Shown one piece after another: positions 11,057 through 23,992 of a stretch of DNA of 64,000 nucleotides. Origin of the DNA: Riptortus pedestris (taxonomy: Eukaryota > Arthropoda > Insecta > Hemiptera > Alydidae); the NCBI GenBank assembly GCA_019009955.1, contig CM032229.1:145075501-145139500 (forward strand). Reading direction: 5' to 3'. The translations under genes and the position numbers were made by a program. How positions within the stretch are numbered: the stretch's first letter is position 1; each line of letters opens with the position of its first letter. Below the pieces are notes generated by a model, which ran no database searches, was not told where the DNA came from, and saw nothing but the letters and a program-made list of their open reading frames with translations.

Positions 11057-12115
11057 TCAGGAAAAAAGGAAGGATCTTTAGGTCTCATACGGCTATATTT
11101 ATTCTCCTTATTTTAGAATCGCAGACGTTTCACCCTCCTGGGCATTAACAATGCTAAAAACATGCAGGGTAAACATTTTTTTTTATCACACAACCAGTAA
11201 GGCAAATCATAATTCTCTCAGATACATAGAGTTCTAACAAACCTTAAAAAGTTATTCTTCTCAGTCACTTTTATATTCACTAATGAATCCACATAATAAA
11301 AATCTCCTTAACACGTTCAGTGCCGACTTCAAAAAGTGGTCTATCCACAAGTGCGACACGGGGTCAATTGACCCCGTGGTGCAACTATCCACAAGTACGT
11401 CACTGGGCCAATTGACCACGTACTTATGTCCCCTTTTAATGCGCTACTACCACTCGTAAAATGAACTAAATTGCTATATTCAAACATTTTTTCATTCTTA
11501 GGACATCAAGAATTATATGGCAGTCGTAGGGCGTGTTTTCATCAATTTTTTGTTACGTGACTTAGAAATGAATAATTATCTTACATTTTTCACCTTGCCG
11601 GGAACTTTTTTTCTCCTTTGTGTGATAATTTTGGTGATCAACGAAGGATTTTAATTTTTGTTATACATAAAAATGGGTGAATATGAATTAACTTTAAATT
11701 ACGACACATTACAATCATATGACTATATGACCCCGTGCCGGACTTGAGCCCAAATACCACTCTCCAGGCCGGCACGGGGTCATAAAGCCCCGTGCATTTT
11801 TCAATGATATACGACGTATTTTTTGGATTTGAAATACATAAGCGTACTATTTCTAATTATATTTACTAGTACAATCCAAAAACCGTCAAAGTATTTTTAG
11901 AACATTTATCTTCAAAACCGAACCGTTTTGGGAGAAGTTCTGTAACTGTTTACGTACGGGGTCATTTGACCCCGTGCCGCACTTAACGTGTTAATTCAGG
12001 AGGGCGAAACGTCTGCGATTCTAAAATAAGGAGAATAAATATAGCTGTTTGAGACCTAAAGATCCCTTGCTTTTGTCCTGAAATACTTTAGTTGTTCTTA
12101 GTAAGGATTAGATGC
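11057..12115. mobile_element. Foldback element (third family) split by a piggyBac-like insertion
   Basis: Inverted arms at about 11063-11152 and 11996-12090 share long stretches such as TCTTTAGGTCTCA and GAATCGCAGACGTTTC. AACTACTAATTTTCT flanks the whole unit (11042-11056 and 12116-12130), a 15-bp target duplication. A tail of about 30 bp lies on the right. The arms contain GGGCGAAACGTC-like sequence recalling a hammerhead GAAAC-GUC segment, but the CUGANGA part is too degraded to call. The element at 11312-11990 inserted later. Confidence 0.65.
11312..11990. mobile_element. Non-autonomous piggyBac-like element
   Basis: A 679-bp unit flanked by TTAA at 11308-11311 and 11991-11994. Its ends are inverted repeats: CACGTTCAGTGCCG on the left and, on the other strand of the right end, CACGTTAAGTGCGG. 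Just inside each end are palindromes on the theme GGGGTCAATTGACCCC, also repeated at about 11395-11425 and 11745-11795. There is no transposase frame. TTAA duplication is the hallmark of piggyBac transposition. Confidence 0.68.
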
Positions 12116-12779
12116 AACTACTAATTTTCTTCAAGATGCAGAGTTCAATGTATTGGTTAGAAGTCCAAAGCAATGTTAGCGTACAGCTCAATGAAATATT
12201 ATGTCCGATCCAGAGTTTTGAACTTGGAGGTTTTGGCGTAGTTCTGTCGTTTTCTGCTACGCTCACAGGCAAAAAAAAAATCATTAATAGTTACATATGC
12301 ATAACGAACACAGTGAATTACCTTCAAAATATTCAAGCAGGCGGGAAATTTAGAAGAAAGTTCTTAGATTGGTTCCGTCGGGGGATATTTTCTTGCTGAA
12401 CGGCCCTTTATATTATCTTTTAGTTGGAAAATAATTCTTGGAGCGATATAATAGCACTTAGCGGTTCCTCTTCCTTGGATTATGGGTCTCTTTGTGGCCG
12501 GAGTGCCGTGCGTGACTATCCAAGGGCCTCTACTTAATGAAAATGCTCTTTCAAGGACGCCTTTAAAAGAGCAAAGGGATAGGAATTCCCGATAGAGAAA
12601 GCCCCCTTTCACTTGCAGGCCCATATTGAATTCTTCCTCCTCGCCCTAAGGATCTCTCAGGCCTAATTTGCTCTGAGAAATATAAACCTCGAGGTGTAGA
12701 GTGTCCTTTTAGCAGAAAAAAAAAGTCGAAGAAGAATTATAATAGATAAATATACATACAGTATATTTATATTATCACT

Positions 12780-13729
<950 letters not shown>

Positions 13730-13807
13730 AAAATGTGACAAAAACAAGTAACTTAACAACAAAGATGAGAGGTGCACTTTATTATGAACTTTTCTTATAT
13801 TTTTTGT

Positions 13808-14265
13808 GGCTCAGGTTAGCAATGTGAGTTTATTTATTTATTATTATTTATAACGTCCACTTTTTGCAACTTAGGCTAATCGGGACGGGTTATCTACAGG
13901 TTACCACCCTTTTCTAGCCAGGGTGGGATTTTAGGACGTTATTTAATGAATTTCGCCACTAAATAATTTCCTGTGCCCAGGCAAGAATCGAACTCGCCAC
14001 TCTAGGTTTACCATGTGAGATAAAGGTCGACGCTTTAACTCGCATGGCTAACCTGAGCCCCCATGTGAGTTTAGGAGTTGGTTTCAGTCTCACATTGTTA
14101 ACCTAGTGTGGCGACTTCGATTCCAAATTGGGCAATATGAATTTATTTCTTGAGGAACTCATTAAATAAAATCCTTAGTTTCGCTCTGGATAGAAAATGG
14201 TTGTAACCTGTAGATAACACATAGCTATTAGCCTTAGCAGCAATAACTGAACGTTTATAACTAAC
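13808..14265 (+). mobile_element. SINE copy split by the nested SINE
   Basis: The head (13808-13832, GGCTCAGGTTAGCAATGTGA) and the body (14063-14265) of a plus-strand SINE are separated by the minus-strand copy. Confidence 0.75.
13833..14062 (-). mobile_element. tRNA-derived SINE, full length, with 11-bp target duplication
   Basis: Minus-strand copy of the window's SINE: head GGGGCTCAGGTTAGCCATGC, a box-B-like GAGTTCGATTC, a CTAGAAAAGGGTGGTAACCTG body and a TTAATAAATAATAATAAA tail. ATGTGAGTTTA flanks it at 13822-13832 and 14063-14073. It was inserted into another SINE copy. Confidence 0.78.
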
Positions 14266-14984
14266 ATAAAATAATCTTAGAATTTTCCTTAATAACAGGG
14301 ATCGTTCCTTCACTTGGCCAGATGCATTTCTAGAAAATAGTTAAAAGAAGAAATTCATATAAAAGTCAAAATGAATAAAATATCAATTAATGAATTCGTA
14401 CTCTCAAATTATCATGAATTATGAAAACATTTGTATAATTTGGCAATTAAAATTTTAATATACTAAATGAAGTAAGTTTTATAGTGCTTCGATAGTAATA
14501 GGATTAGAGATGTATAGCGGTGTTCACAGCATTAGTTTTGAAATATTTACATAATTTTATGTTAACCATTTTGCAGTAAATTATGTATAACACTAAGAAA
14601 TAGTATATTAGAGAGGGAGAGTTTTTAAAATTTATTTTAAATAATGAGTAATAAGGAAAGTCTATGAAGAAGGAATATTATAATGACTTCAAGACTGACC
14701 TCATTTTTTGGATTTTGGAAGGATTACTCACATTTGTACACGGTTCCTGAAACAAGACATTGCTTTTAACTTTTTCACGTTCATTACTTTCATGAAAAAT
14801 GAAGAATACATTTAAGGAGGATTTTTAATGAAAAGCCAAATTAGTATTTTTATGTCACAAAACAAATGTAAATTTGCGTGAATTTATTAGAAATATTGTT
14901 AATAACATTCTAAGGCTATTAAAAATATTCACAGGACGCCAAAGTTGCGTTTATATAAATCTTTCAGTAGGCAAACCGTTATGA

Positions 14985-15710
14985 TAGTAAAACGTCAGAT
15001 TACCACTGGTAACACTACTGTAAATGTCATGTGAATAAATACAAACGATAACGATAAATCTTTCAGACAATTTACAATACGAGTTAATAACCTCTACAAA
15101 GGAAAGCGGCTGAATTGCAAACAAACGGGCCACCCAACCTCGCAGCGCAGAATAGTTAAATAGACAGGAAAGGAAAAAAAAATAATGAAATATATCTGAA
15201 TATAACATATTAATTTTATTAAAGTCTATTTACCAAAACTAGTGCTGTAATTTGTAATGAATCAGAATCATTTTCATCTCAATCACTCAAATTTTAGAAA
15301 TCCAAGAACATAAGAAGAGGAGGGGAGGGTGGTCAACAGAACATATTTGCATATATCTCAGAAAGTAAAAGTTCAATGAAAACAATATCTGGTATTTAAC
15401 ATTGTAATGAAGTGGTTCATGACATAAAAGCTTATTGTTAATATGACATGAGTAGAAGTGGGGGTTTGCTGGAGGCTCAAAACTGGAAAATGCAAATATC
15501 TCGGTTAATATTCAAGATACAGAATAAATGCCTATGACAATGTTTATTTCAATTTGCTATAAGAGTGGTTTTATACAATTTTTCGATCCGACGTACAGTA
15601 ACGGAGATATTTCGAATTTTTGAAAATCTTCCCCTTTAAACCCCCCGCCCCTCCAACTGGTCCGATTTCAGCCATTAAATAACTTGATCTTTGTTTTTAC
15701 ATGAAACGTT

Positions 15711-15764
<54 letters not shown>
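14985..15764 (-). mobile_element. Helentron-like repeat, long-form copy, truncated at the core
   Basis: Closely matches the 12.8-13.4 kb copy block by block and stops at the (AT)n core (15715-15764). Confidence 0.52.
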
Positions 15765-15769
<5 letters not shown>

Positions 15770-16021
15770 TTCTCGGGCTCTATGTCTTACAGGCTATATA
15801 TATAGTGCTGGATAGTAAATATTCTTATGAATGTATATCTTCGTATTTTTTATTTGTTCAAAGTTTTATTTACGGCCATTAAATTAATAAAATCATTTTG
15901 TTGACCTTTTTTGCTATCTAGAGCCGTGAGTTCAGTCATGGTATTAATGTGTTAGTTTGCTATTTATTAACATCAATATACAACTCCTTTTCAGAATTAG
16001 TTATTTACACGTTACTCCTTT

Positions 16022-16170
16022 TTTTTTAGCCGAAGTGGTATGGAGGATTTTATTTTGCTTGTGACTAAAGAAATTTTTAGTGTCCAGACAAGAATTGGAT
16101 TCACGACTTAAGGCCAACTTAGTAAATTAATACCAACGGCTTAAGTGAAAGTGCTAACCTGATTATGAAA
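16022..16170 (-). mobile_element. tRNA-derived SINE, very degenerate
   Basis: TAGCCGAAGTGGTATGGAGG, AAGAATTGGATTCACGACT and GTGCTAACCTGA follow family order on the minus strand. Confidence 0.38.
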
Positions 16171-16839
16171 GTTTACTTTCTGATTACTCTTGAAGCTCAT
16201 TAAGTTTGGATTTGTCTGCTTTTTAGGACACATTACTAATGAAACTTAAATAGTATAAAGCAATTAACTCTTAGTTGTTTGTTGAGATGTTTTTTTTATT
16301 TGTTTTAAAAACCAATTTCGATATAAATTCATAAATTTGATATTTACGATCAAAAGTGTTACTCTTTTGGTTCATATAAACCATTTTTTTTATATTTATT
16401 TTTTTATTTCCAACAACATATTTAAATATTACAAGCAAATGATACGAATCATACTAAGAATGGCATGATTATTGACTTGGAGAGAACATTGGGTTGTATT
16501 TTATATGGAGTTATACTGTGCACTATTATTCAATGATATTTGACCAGTATGTATTCAACTTTACTGGAATTGGAAGAAAGGCTAAAACTCGTATCTTCTG
16601 CAAGTGTCAATGACAACTTGGTTGATTGACCATATATTTTGAATAAAATGACACTATGTTTTGGGTTGCGAGAATCGTAACAATTATATTTTAGTTGATT
16701 TCCGCGCTTAGAAATTGAATCAACTTCGTTTCAGTATGATGGAAACTAGAGGATTTAAGGCAATGTCAACTAAGAGCGTCACAACTATCTACACACTATC
16801 TCTGGCTCTCTGAGAAATATAAAGTTTTTCATAAAATTG

Positions 16840-17270
16840 TTAAACATGAAGTTCGATGCTGATAAAATAAAGACGCTGGAGTTTAGAACTCTATACGTCT
16901 ATTGATAATATCACATCGAAGAAAAAAAAAGTATAGATCCAATGAAAACAATGTTTTACATTTATCCGTCGAATCAGATGTTTCATGATGTTATATTATT
17001 GTTAACGTGGGAAGATATGCAGAGGGGTAGTTCACTTAAGAATGAAATGAATACTAAACGGGTATAGTACTAGTTTTACGTAAATAATATATTTTAGAAT
17101 AATTTCAGAAAATATAATGTTCAAGAAAATTGTTGATCGAATATTTCCAATTTATTTACTCCCTTCTTCCTTCTCCAACTTCAGCCATTAACGAATTAAG
17201 TTTCTATATAAAGTAAAATAATTGTTTAGTAACGGTGAAAGAAAAATTGCTCCTGCTAAATCATCAACTG
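16840..17270 (-). mobile_element. Diverged Helentron-like repeat beside SDR exon B
   Basis: Weakly conserved blocks: CCAATGAAAACAATG, TGTTTCATGATGTTATATTA, TTCAGCCATTAACGAATTAA and TTAGTAACGGTGAAAG. It is an old copy whose edge comes within about 100 bp of the exon. Confidence 0.4.
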
Positions 17271-17346
17271 TCATATATTATGACCTTCTGTATAGACCGG
17301 TGTGTGTACTGAGGGTCAACTTTTAAAGAATACATAAATGGCATAC

Positions 17347-17476
17347 CAGTAACTGCGTATTTCGTAGCTGTGTACGGTGCAATGTTAGCAGCAGCAGTAA
17401 AGGAAGCCGCAGAAGCAATTCCCACGATGTGCCCACGCTTTCTGGATATCATCCCTGGAAGAAAGGCTCGAATAGT
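17347..17476 (-). CDS. SDR16C-like dehydrogenase, exon B (catalytic Ser/Tyr/Lys)
   Basis: This 130-bp exon starts in phase 0 after a TTCCAG acceptor and ends at a GTATGC donor with one base of a split Gly codon. It joins exon A directly (VNVMAHFW then TIRAFLPGM), which is a family-typical junction. It carries the catalytic Ser in IAS and, 13 residues later, the YTATK motif (Tyr-x-x-x-Lys). With the Asn of exon A the tetrad is complete, so nothing here suggests a dead enzyme. The intron to exon A is 8.9 kb and is full of SINE, Helentron-like and foldback copies. A diverged Helentron-like repeat ends within about 100 bp of this exon on its downstream side. Confidence 0.9.
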
Positions 17477-17649
17477 CTGGAACAAAAATAAGGTACTTAA
17501 AATATATACACATCGTAGCACATATACCAAAAGACTATAATTTTCTTGATTATAAGTATAGAAGTGGGTCGTACGTAGTCTCGCTAAATATACTTCTCAA
17601 GTATTTAACTTGCAAGTTTGTGAGGGTAATCAACTTCATTAAGGTAATT

Positions 17650-17872
17650 AAAAAAATATTTTCAAAAGCCAGACCCGGTAATTTGAGGACCACCGGAAAT
17701 TCAAAATATCTTCGTCATTATGAGTAGGGTCGTAAAATGATAAAGGAACAATCTTGTTAAACTTTTAATTTTATACAATTATTGATCTATTCATTTTTTG
17801 GTAACTCATGTATTAAGTATTCGTACTTTCATGTTTTCTGACTTTAGTAACCCCCCCCCTCCTACTTATCAG
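17650..17872 (+). mobile_element. Helentron-like partial copy, head-to-tail with the next
   Basis: Carries the CAAAATATCTTCGTCATTATG-like and C-run blocks of the family and ends at the T-run that starts the 17877 copy, making a head-to-tail pair. Confidence 0.5.
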
Positions 17873-17876
17873 TTTT

Positions 17877-17994
17877 AGCAGATTTCCCATAAGGAAAATC
17901 AGTTATTGAGGTCGTACTCATGACGCGAGTTTCGAAAAATGTCTTTAAATGTCCATCGAACCTACCCAAGAGATGACGAAAATGAGGTCCATTC

Positions 17995-18064
<70 letters not shown>

Positions 18065-18730
18065 ATGTGTGTGTGTGTGTGTCTGTTAACGCTCTAGCAG
18101 TCGCAAATTTGTTTGATCGTTACGAAACTAGATATTTGGCCGTTTTATGTAAAAAGACAGATGAGGTTCGTTAATAGCTGAAATCTTACCAGAGGGAGGG
18201 GGGGATTTTCGAAATTCGAAATATCTCCGTTATTATGCATCGGATCGAAAAATTGTATATAAACAATCTTGCAAATTAAATTTACTATAAATATTGTTAT
18301 ATACTTATTCTCTATCTTGAATATTAACCGAAATATTTGCATTTTTATGAAGTTTGTGGTCGGGTGTTGTTCGGGTTAGTTCGGCCGTTTTCGTAAGTCT
18401 CGGCTCTGACGGAAGCTTCTAGCCTAACCTGTCGTTTCTAGCCTTACCTAACCTTCGTTACTTTGTGAGATTTATGCAAATACGTTCTGTTCATCCGCCG
18501 ACCCCCCTTCTTTAGTTCTTGGACTACTAAAATTTGAGTTATTAAAATATAAATTATTCTTACAATTCAGAAGCCGTTTCAGTTGGGAGTTTATTAAAAT
18601 TAACTGAAAGATTTCTCATTACCGTTTGTATTTGCTTATGGTGGTGTTGTGTTACCAGTATGCAAATTTCTCTATTGCTAAACTTCACATAGGAAATCTG
18701 CTTAGTTTACGCAGCTCCTGTGTGACGGAC
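17877..18730 (+). mobile_element. Helentron/HINE-like repeat, complete copy
   Basis: Reference copy for the family, read 5' to 3'. It runs from AGCAGATTTCCC, through the matching half of a short palindrome, an (AT)n/(GT)n core, a G-rich block and a CGAAATATCTCCGTTA-like block, to GGAAATCTGCTTAG. That last block is the inverted partner of the 5' end. A 3' hairpin (ACGCAGC / CTGTGTG here, ACGCAG-CCCC-TGCGT elsewhere) and GACGGAC close it. Runs of T flank both ends. Subterminal inverted repeats, 3' hairpin, tandem core and T-T insertion match the plan of non-autonomous Helentrons (HINE/DINE-1). The classification is inferred from structure. Confidence 0.65.
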
Positions 18731-18914
18731 TTTTTTAAAATTATGTAAGTACACAACTAGAGGTGCTTAATTTGAAATTCGAAGCTTAAAACAATAATGT
18801 TTAAGCTTACCTGTAATATCCGACTGGCTGATTGAAGAGGCTATGGAACAGTCAGTACGTGGTGTGGTCAAATTAAATAACGTTGTGAAGAGGATAAGTA
18901 ATATTTCGAATTTT

Positions 18915-18916
<2 letters not shown>

Positions 18917-18968
<52 letters not shown>

Positions 18969-18970
18969 TA
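18917..18970. repeat. (AT)n microsatellite
   Basis: Simple AT repeat downstream of the 17877-18730 Helentron-like copy. Confidence 0.9.
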
Positions 18971-19449
18971 TTAGAGAATAATAAATTATTTTGAATCATG
19001 ATTTTATAATTTAACGAGGTCGAAGTGATAAAAGGCAACTCCCACTCACACTGTTTAATTTCGCATAGTATAGCATAATACATTTGCCTTTTCCTCTGAA
19101 TTCTGAGAGATTATTGTGTTAATAAGTTTTATGTTGTATATTTTGAGAGAGACATGGACTTAACTTTTCCAATTTGCTTTATGTAAATGTATTTTTATAT
19201 ATCCATTGCTTATATTTATTTAATTTTAAAAAAATGTTTTGACTTTTTGTGGTCGTACCAATTAAGTATTTTTCTTTACGAATACTTTTCCGCCATCGAT
19301 TTATTGGTTGTATTATATTTTTTTTGTGTGGATTTTTCTTGGTGATTTGAGTTCGGATGAATATAGTATTTTTTGGTTGTTGTTATGTTTATCCTTCTGA
19401 ATATTGGTTTCCCTAATCTGTCTTATATTTTATTTTTGTTACATTTCAG

Positions 19450-19769
19450 TCCAATCAAATCGCCTAAGTTGCGAAACTCTAAAAGAACATAAATCATTTA
19501 ATAAGACCGGATGGCCTGCGAATGATGATGAGCAAGATATCCAACGTGGCGTTATAAGTATATGCAATTATGCAGTTAACTGCCCTTTACAGGCTCTAAG
19601 TGCATTTGCACAACAAGTGCAACGTCCCCTAGTGTGTTGCAAGATGAATGGTCACTCTCTACTATAATTCATCTTAACTGCGTTGAGGAAAGCTCACCAC
19701 TGTTTAAAATGACACATCACTTTTCACAGGGACTATTTCATCATTGCTTCTCATTAACTCCTTTTATAG
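19450..19769 (+). other. Exon-like segment with strong splice signals, unknown
   Basis: A long pyrimidine tract ends in ACATTTCAG at 19449, and a GGTAAGC donor starts at 19770. The first 216 bases are open (SNRLSCETLKEHKSFNK, then GWPANDDEQDIQRGV) up to a TAA at 19665-19667. A second frame is open from there through the donor. This could be a frameshifted exon of a lost gene or a transposon piece; the sequence is not recognised. Confidence 0.25.
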
Positions 19770-19911
19770 GTAAGCTTTTTAACCAGAACAGTGCGTGTCT
19801 CCACGCATGTCTCCATTAATTCAGTTCATAGATTTTTATTTGTTACAGATGTAATCTATATTTGTTTCCATAAAATCTTAATATATGTTACCAATATAAT
19901 ATATATAAAAT

Positions 19912-20130
19912 GGGGCTCAGGTTATCCATATGAGTTATTGCGTTGGTTTTAACCTCACTCGGAAAAGCTAGATTAATGAGTTCTATTCTCACTTGGATAG
20001 TAAGTATTTATTTAGTGACGACCTCACTAAGTAAAATTCCTAGTCCCACCCTGGCAAGAAAAGGGTGATAACCAGTAGACAAGGCGTTCCAATTAGCCTT
20101 AGTTGAACAAAGTGGACGTTGAATAAGAAC
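19912..20130 (+). mobile_element. tRNA-derived SINE, full length
   Basis: Head GGGGCTCAGGTTATCCATATG, box-B-like GAGTTCTATTCTC, body and tail present. Confidence 0.68.
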
Positions 20131-20222
20131 ATTACTATAAAATATAATTTTCTTAAGAACAGATACTACTGTCTAGTCAACATGAACCCAAGAGTTATAG
20201 GTTTCCTATTTATTTGAAAATT

Positions 20223-20491
20223 CTCTGGAATATGCTGGATGGTAGAGGAACCAATTGATCAGGATCAATAAGAAGGCCAAGTCCTCTACTGTTTTTTAAT
20301 ATAATGCAGAGTGCACTTTCGGAGTCAACGCTACATCCTCAGTGCCCCCCCCCCCCTGAGTCGCCCGGCAGTCGTGGTCCAGTCAACGCAGCTTTAATCA
20401 GCAGGCACTGAGGATGGAGCGTTGACTCCGAAAGTGCACTCTGCATTATATTAAAAAACAGTAGAGGACTTGGCCTTCTTATTGATCCTGA
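20223..20491 (+). mobile_element. Foldback element, second hammerhead-bearing family
   Basis: Arms of about 87 bp (20260-20346 and 20404-20491) are near-perfect inverted repeats around a short loop with a C-run. A non-palindromic tail of about 35 bp lies on the left. TTATTTGAAAATT is duplicated at 20210-20222 and 20492-20504 (13 bp). Each arm has CTGAGGA, a helix II hairpin, GAAA and a six-pair helix III (right arm 20408-20448; left arm inverted, core 20342-20336). The arm sequence differs from the 7.0, 29.1 and 37.7 kb family, so this is a separate lineage with the same architecture. Confidence 0.78.
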
Positions 20492-21108
20492 TTATTTGAA
20501 AATTATTGGCTTCTTGTTTATATTATTTTGTGTGTCCCATTTTTGGTATTTTTTTTACTTGTTTTCTTTGCCCCCCTCCCATCTTTAAGAAGAGCGAAAT
20601 AGCCACAGTTGCGGAGCTCTTCTAATATATATATATGTAAAATAATTATAAAAATAAAATAAAAAATACCCTGATACATGATTTTTATGGTGAAATAAAG
20701 GTTCTGCTAAAGGTACTCTAAAGAGACCTCTGAATTTATATTTTGTATTATTCGAAAAGATGTGAATGTGGAAAAAATGCAATTAAATGTGGAATATACT
20801 TATCAAGCAATGATACTTGAGGAAGAGTAGCACCGTTTTAAGAGAGGAAAGGTCCGTGTGTTCTGTACGAGAGTTAACACCTAAAGTTGTAATTCCGCAA
20901 GCGAGCGTCCTCACTAAAAATTATCAAATTGCCGTGACCAATATTTCCGAGACATATTAAACTTAGAGACTTCATGACCTGGCATTTAGTGATATTACCT
21001 AATGGAACAATGATGACATAATGTTCTTTAAATGAACAAATTTGCCAGGGCGTCTCCTGAACAAGTTATTATACAGGAGAAAGAACGGATGATTAGTCAA
21101 TATCATAA

Positions 21109-21111
<3 letters not shown>

Positions 21112-21180
<69 letters not shown>
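21112..21180. repeat. Compound (AT)n(GT)n microsatellite
   Basis: About 14 AT units run directly into about 20 GT units. Confidence 0.9.
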
Positions 21181-21181
<1 letters not shown>

Positions 21182-21940
21182 AACTTGTCCGAATGTAATG
21201 AAACGTTATAAGTTATTATTGATGTTTAGCAGTCTAATTAAAATGATAGTAAAATTCAAAAAAATATGTCATAAATAATTTCTAAACCCTTTAATTAATA
21301 TTCTCTACGTTGCTTATTCTATTAAACGGTTTGCAAGAACTTCTGATATTGATGCACCAGTCTGTAGTTCCATTTATTTATCATGTTCAAAGGAGAACAA
21401 GGACACGACCAGATGGACTGGATTCTTTATTATTAAAGAAATAATAAAAAATCTGGCAGTTATGGAGTTGCTGACATTGAGGCACTAAGATGGAATGCAG
21501 ATAATTTTGTTGAGAGTTTTTAAACTTTTTATATCCCAGTGGGCAGATAGAAGGTTATCTGCAATTTGAACGGCACTACATTTTCTTATTATATTTATTT
21601 GCATTTCTTTTTAAGTGAGTACATAAATTAAAGAAATCTGTTTATTGAGGATCAGATCTTTGAGACATTGATACTCATTTAAAAGGAAATTCCTAAAAAT
21701 ACTAGTTTACCATATTTCGTCTGATTATAATGATAATGAATTTTGTAAATGTTGTCTTTTTTTATGCAATATTTACAAGACTTAAAATGCTTAAGTTTTA
21801 AATTCCAAAGGGGGATTATTTATTTTTTATAGCACTTAAATATTATTGTATAAGAAAGCCAGTTATAGAGGTAATCAGTATTAAATACATATGTATCTAA
21901 TGGTCAAATATTAAAACACAAAATACAAAATTAATTAAAT

Positions 21941-22296
21941 GTCCATCACGCAGGGGGCTGCACAAACTACGAAGTTTTCCTACGAACTGGTATTTGATGT
22001 GTTCATAACTTCAACGAGTCATCTTCTCTCAATGTTTGTCGGAATAAGAAGCTAATGTAAACAGAAATCAAAATACAAGATGGACTTAGTTACTCAAACT
22101 GAAATTCGTGTGAATATGAGTGGGGGCTTACTGAAGACTGAATAAGCAAAAAATACAAATATCGCTGTTCATGTGCATAGACAGAAAATATACATAAATA
22201 ACTGAGATATTATGAATTTTCTGTTTTTCTACCCTTTTAAATCCTCCACCCCATTTCAGCAAATAGCAAGTATAATCATTATTTGTGAATGAAACG
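21941..22296 (-). mobile_element. Helentron-like partial copy, head-to-tail with the next
   Basis: Begins at the 3' hairpin end (GTCCATCACGCAGGGG), contains the GAGTGGGGGCTTACTGAAG block and breaks off at GAATGAAACGGTT, just before the next copy's hairpin end. Confidence 0.5.
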
Positions 22297-22304
22297 GTTA
22301 AAAA

Positions 22305-22876
22305 GTCCGCCACGCAGGGGCTGCGTAAACTAAGCAGATTTCGCACTTAAAGTTATACAATAGAGAAATCTCCATACGAGTGCCAAACAGTTACGGAAAC
22401 CGCCAAACTAGTTTTCGGCGGGAACCACAGCTCGTCCGTTACACTTTCTATAAATGCAAAGATCTCGGTTAATATTCAAGATGGAAAATAAAAATAACAA
22501 CAACAACGATAACAATATTTCTAGTAAATTTAATTTGCAATAGGATTGGTTCTATACAATTTTTCGATCCGAATTATAGTATCGGAGATATTTCGAATTT
22601 TTGTAATACCCCTCTACCCCCCCCTCCCACTGGTCCGATTTCAGCCGTTAACGAACTTGATCTTCCTTTTTACATAAAACGATTAAATACCGAGTTTGGT
22701 GACGATTAAAAAACTATTGCGACCGCTGGAGTGTTAACAGACAGATATATGTATATGTATATGTATATATGTAGTTTTGAACGGACCTCATTTTCGTCAT
22801 CTCCTGGGTAGGATCGATGGACATTTGAAGAATTTTTTCGAAAACCACATAATGAGTACGACCTCAATAGCTGATT
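22305..22876 (-). mobile_element. Helentron-like repeat, nearly complete short form
   Basis: Starts GTCCGCCACGCAGGGGC and reaches CTCAATAGCTGATT. The last bases of the 5' terminus are missing. The core is a TATATG repeat rather than pure AT. Confidence 0.6.
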
Positions 22877-23835
22877 AATCTCTGTGTTTAGTACTAATTG
22901 GTTATAAACAACTAATTATCTTTGTTAATTAATCATTTCAATGATTATTTATCGCAAGATATCTTATCAGAATTCATTAAACCGTATTTTTAATTTATAA
23001 TTGAAATATTTCTTCTCTTCAAAACAAATATTTCCTCCTTTATGATTCTCTTTGAAAGTGAAATGAAAATCCAGTTTTCTCTCGAGAAGTAAAGAACGTA
23101 GTACAGATCAATGTAATAAATTGCCATAAAATAATCTAATATTTTTCAATGAAAATATAAGAACTTTTCCTTGTTATTTTTCAAAGCATATAATGAAGTG
23201 AAATGAGAAAAGGGTAGTTGTAGTTTTCAACAAGACAAGTAAATCTAAGTCTCATTGACGTTTTGTGTGGATTCATTAAATAATAAATAATATTCGCTAT
23301 TGAAATCTTCTCAAATAATCACTTTAAACAATATGAAATGAGTTAAAATATTTAAATAACTTGAAGCAGATATTAAATACCGCGCAAAAAAATAGCACAA
23401 CGTAAAAACCCATAAAGAGAATTTTGGAGAGGCATTAATGTTTACTCTTATGTAAAATGCTGAATATGTATAAAAAAAAATCCAAACTCTTTTATTAATA
23501 TTTAAGTACTTTACGTGATATTTTTACAGTTATAAACACATTTATTTTTAAACTTATATTTTTCGTTTTCAAAGAGAAATTCATTCACTAGTCGGGAAAT
23601 CCATCATCACGCTAGCAGAGGACTTATTTTTTTCTAGAGAAAATTAACTAATAACCGTTTACATTAAATTAGTTATGAATGCTTCTCAGAGAGTGAGTGG
23701 GGACGACGATTATATGTTCATTTTTTTTTTAAAGTAAATGGGAAGAATTGCAGGGGTTCAAATAACCTGTCGTCCAATTGTTGGACCGAACTGTCTGTGG
23801 TCAGATTAACCAGAATGCACTTAATTACACCAGGT

Positions 23836-23941
23836 TTCTGTTTAAGAAAATCAGCTAGCCAGTTAGTACTCATATCGCATGTTTCGAATTATGTCTTTAA
23901 CTGCCCATTGGTCCTAGGCGGGCAACTCAAAATTGTATGTA

Positions 23942-23992
<51 letters not shown>

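Noticed and set aside
13972..14000. tRNA gene suggested by a good B-box-like GAGTTCGATTC (also in other SINE copies)
   Set aside because: There is no cloverleaf or acceptor stem. The motif is part of a repeated SINE with a non-tRNA body and tail.
19404..19819. Two overlapping frames taken as a real gene
   Set aside because: Splice signals look good, but each frame is interrupted and no family is recognised. It is kept only as a low-confidence exon-like segment.
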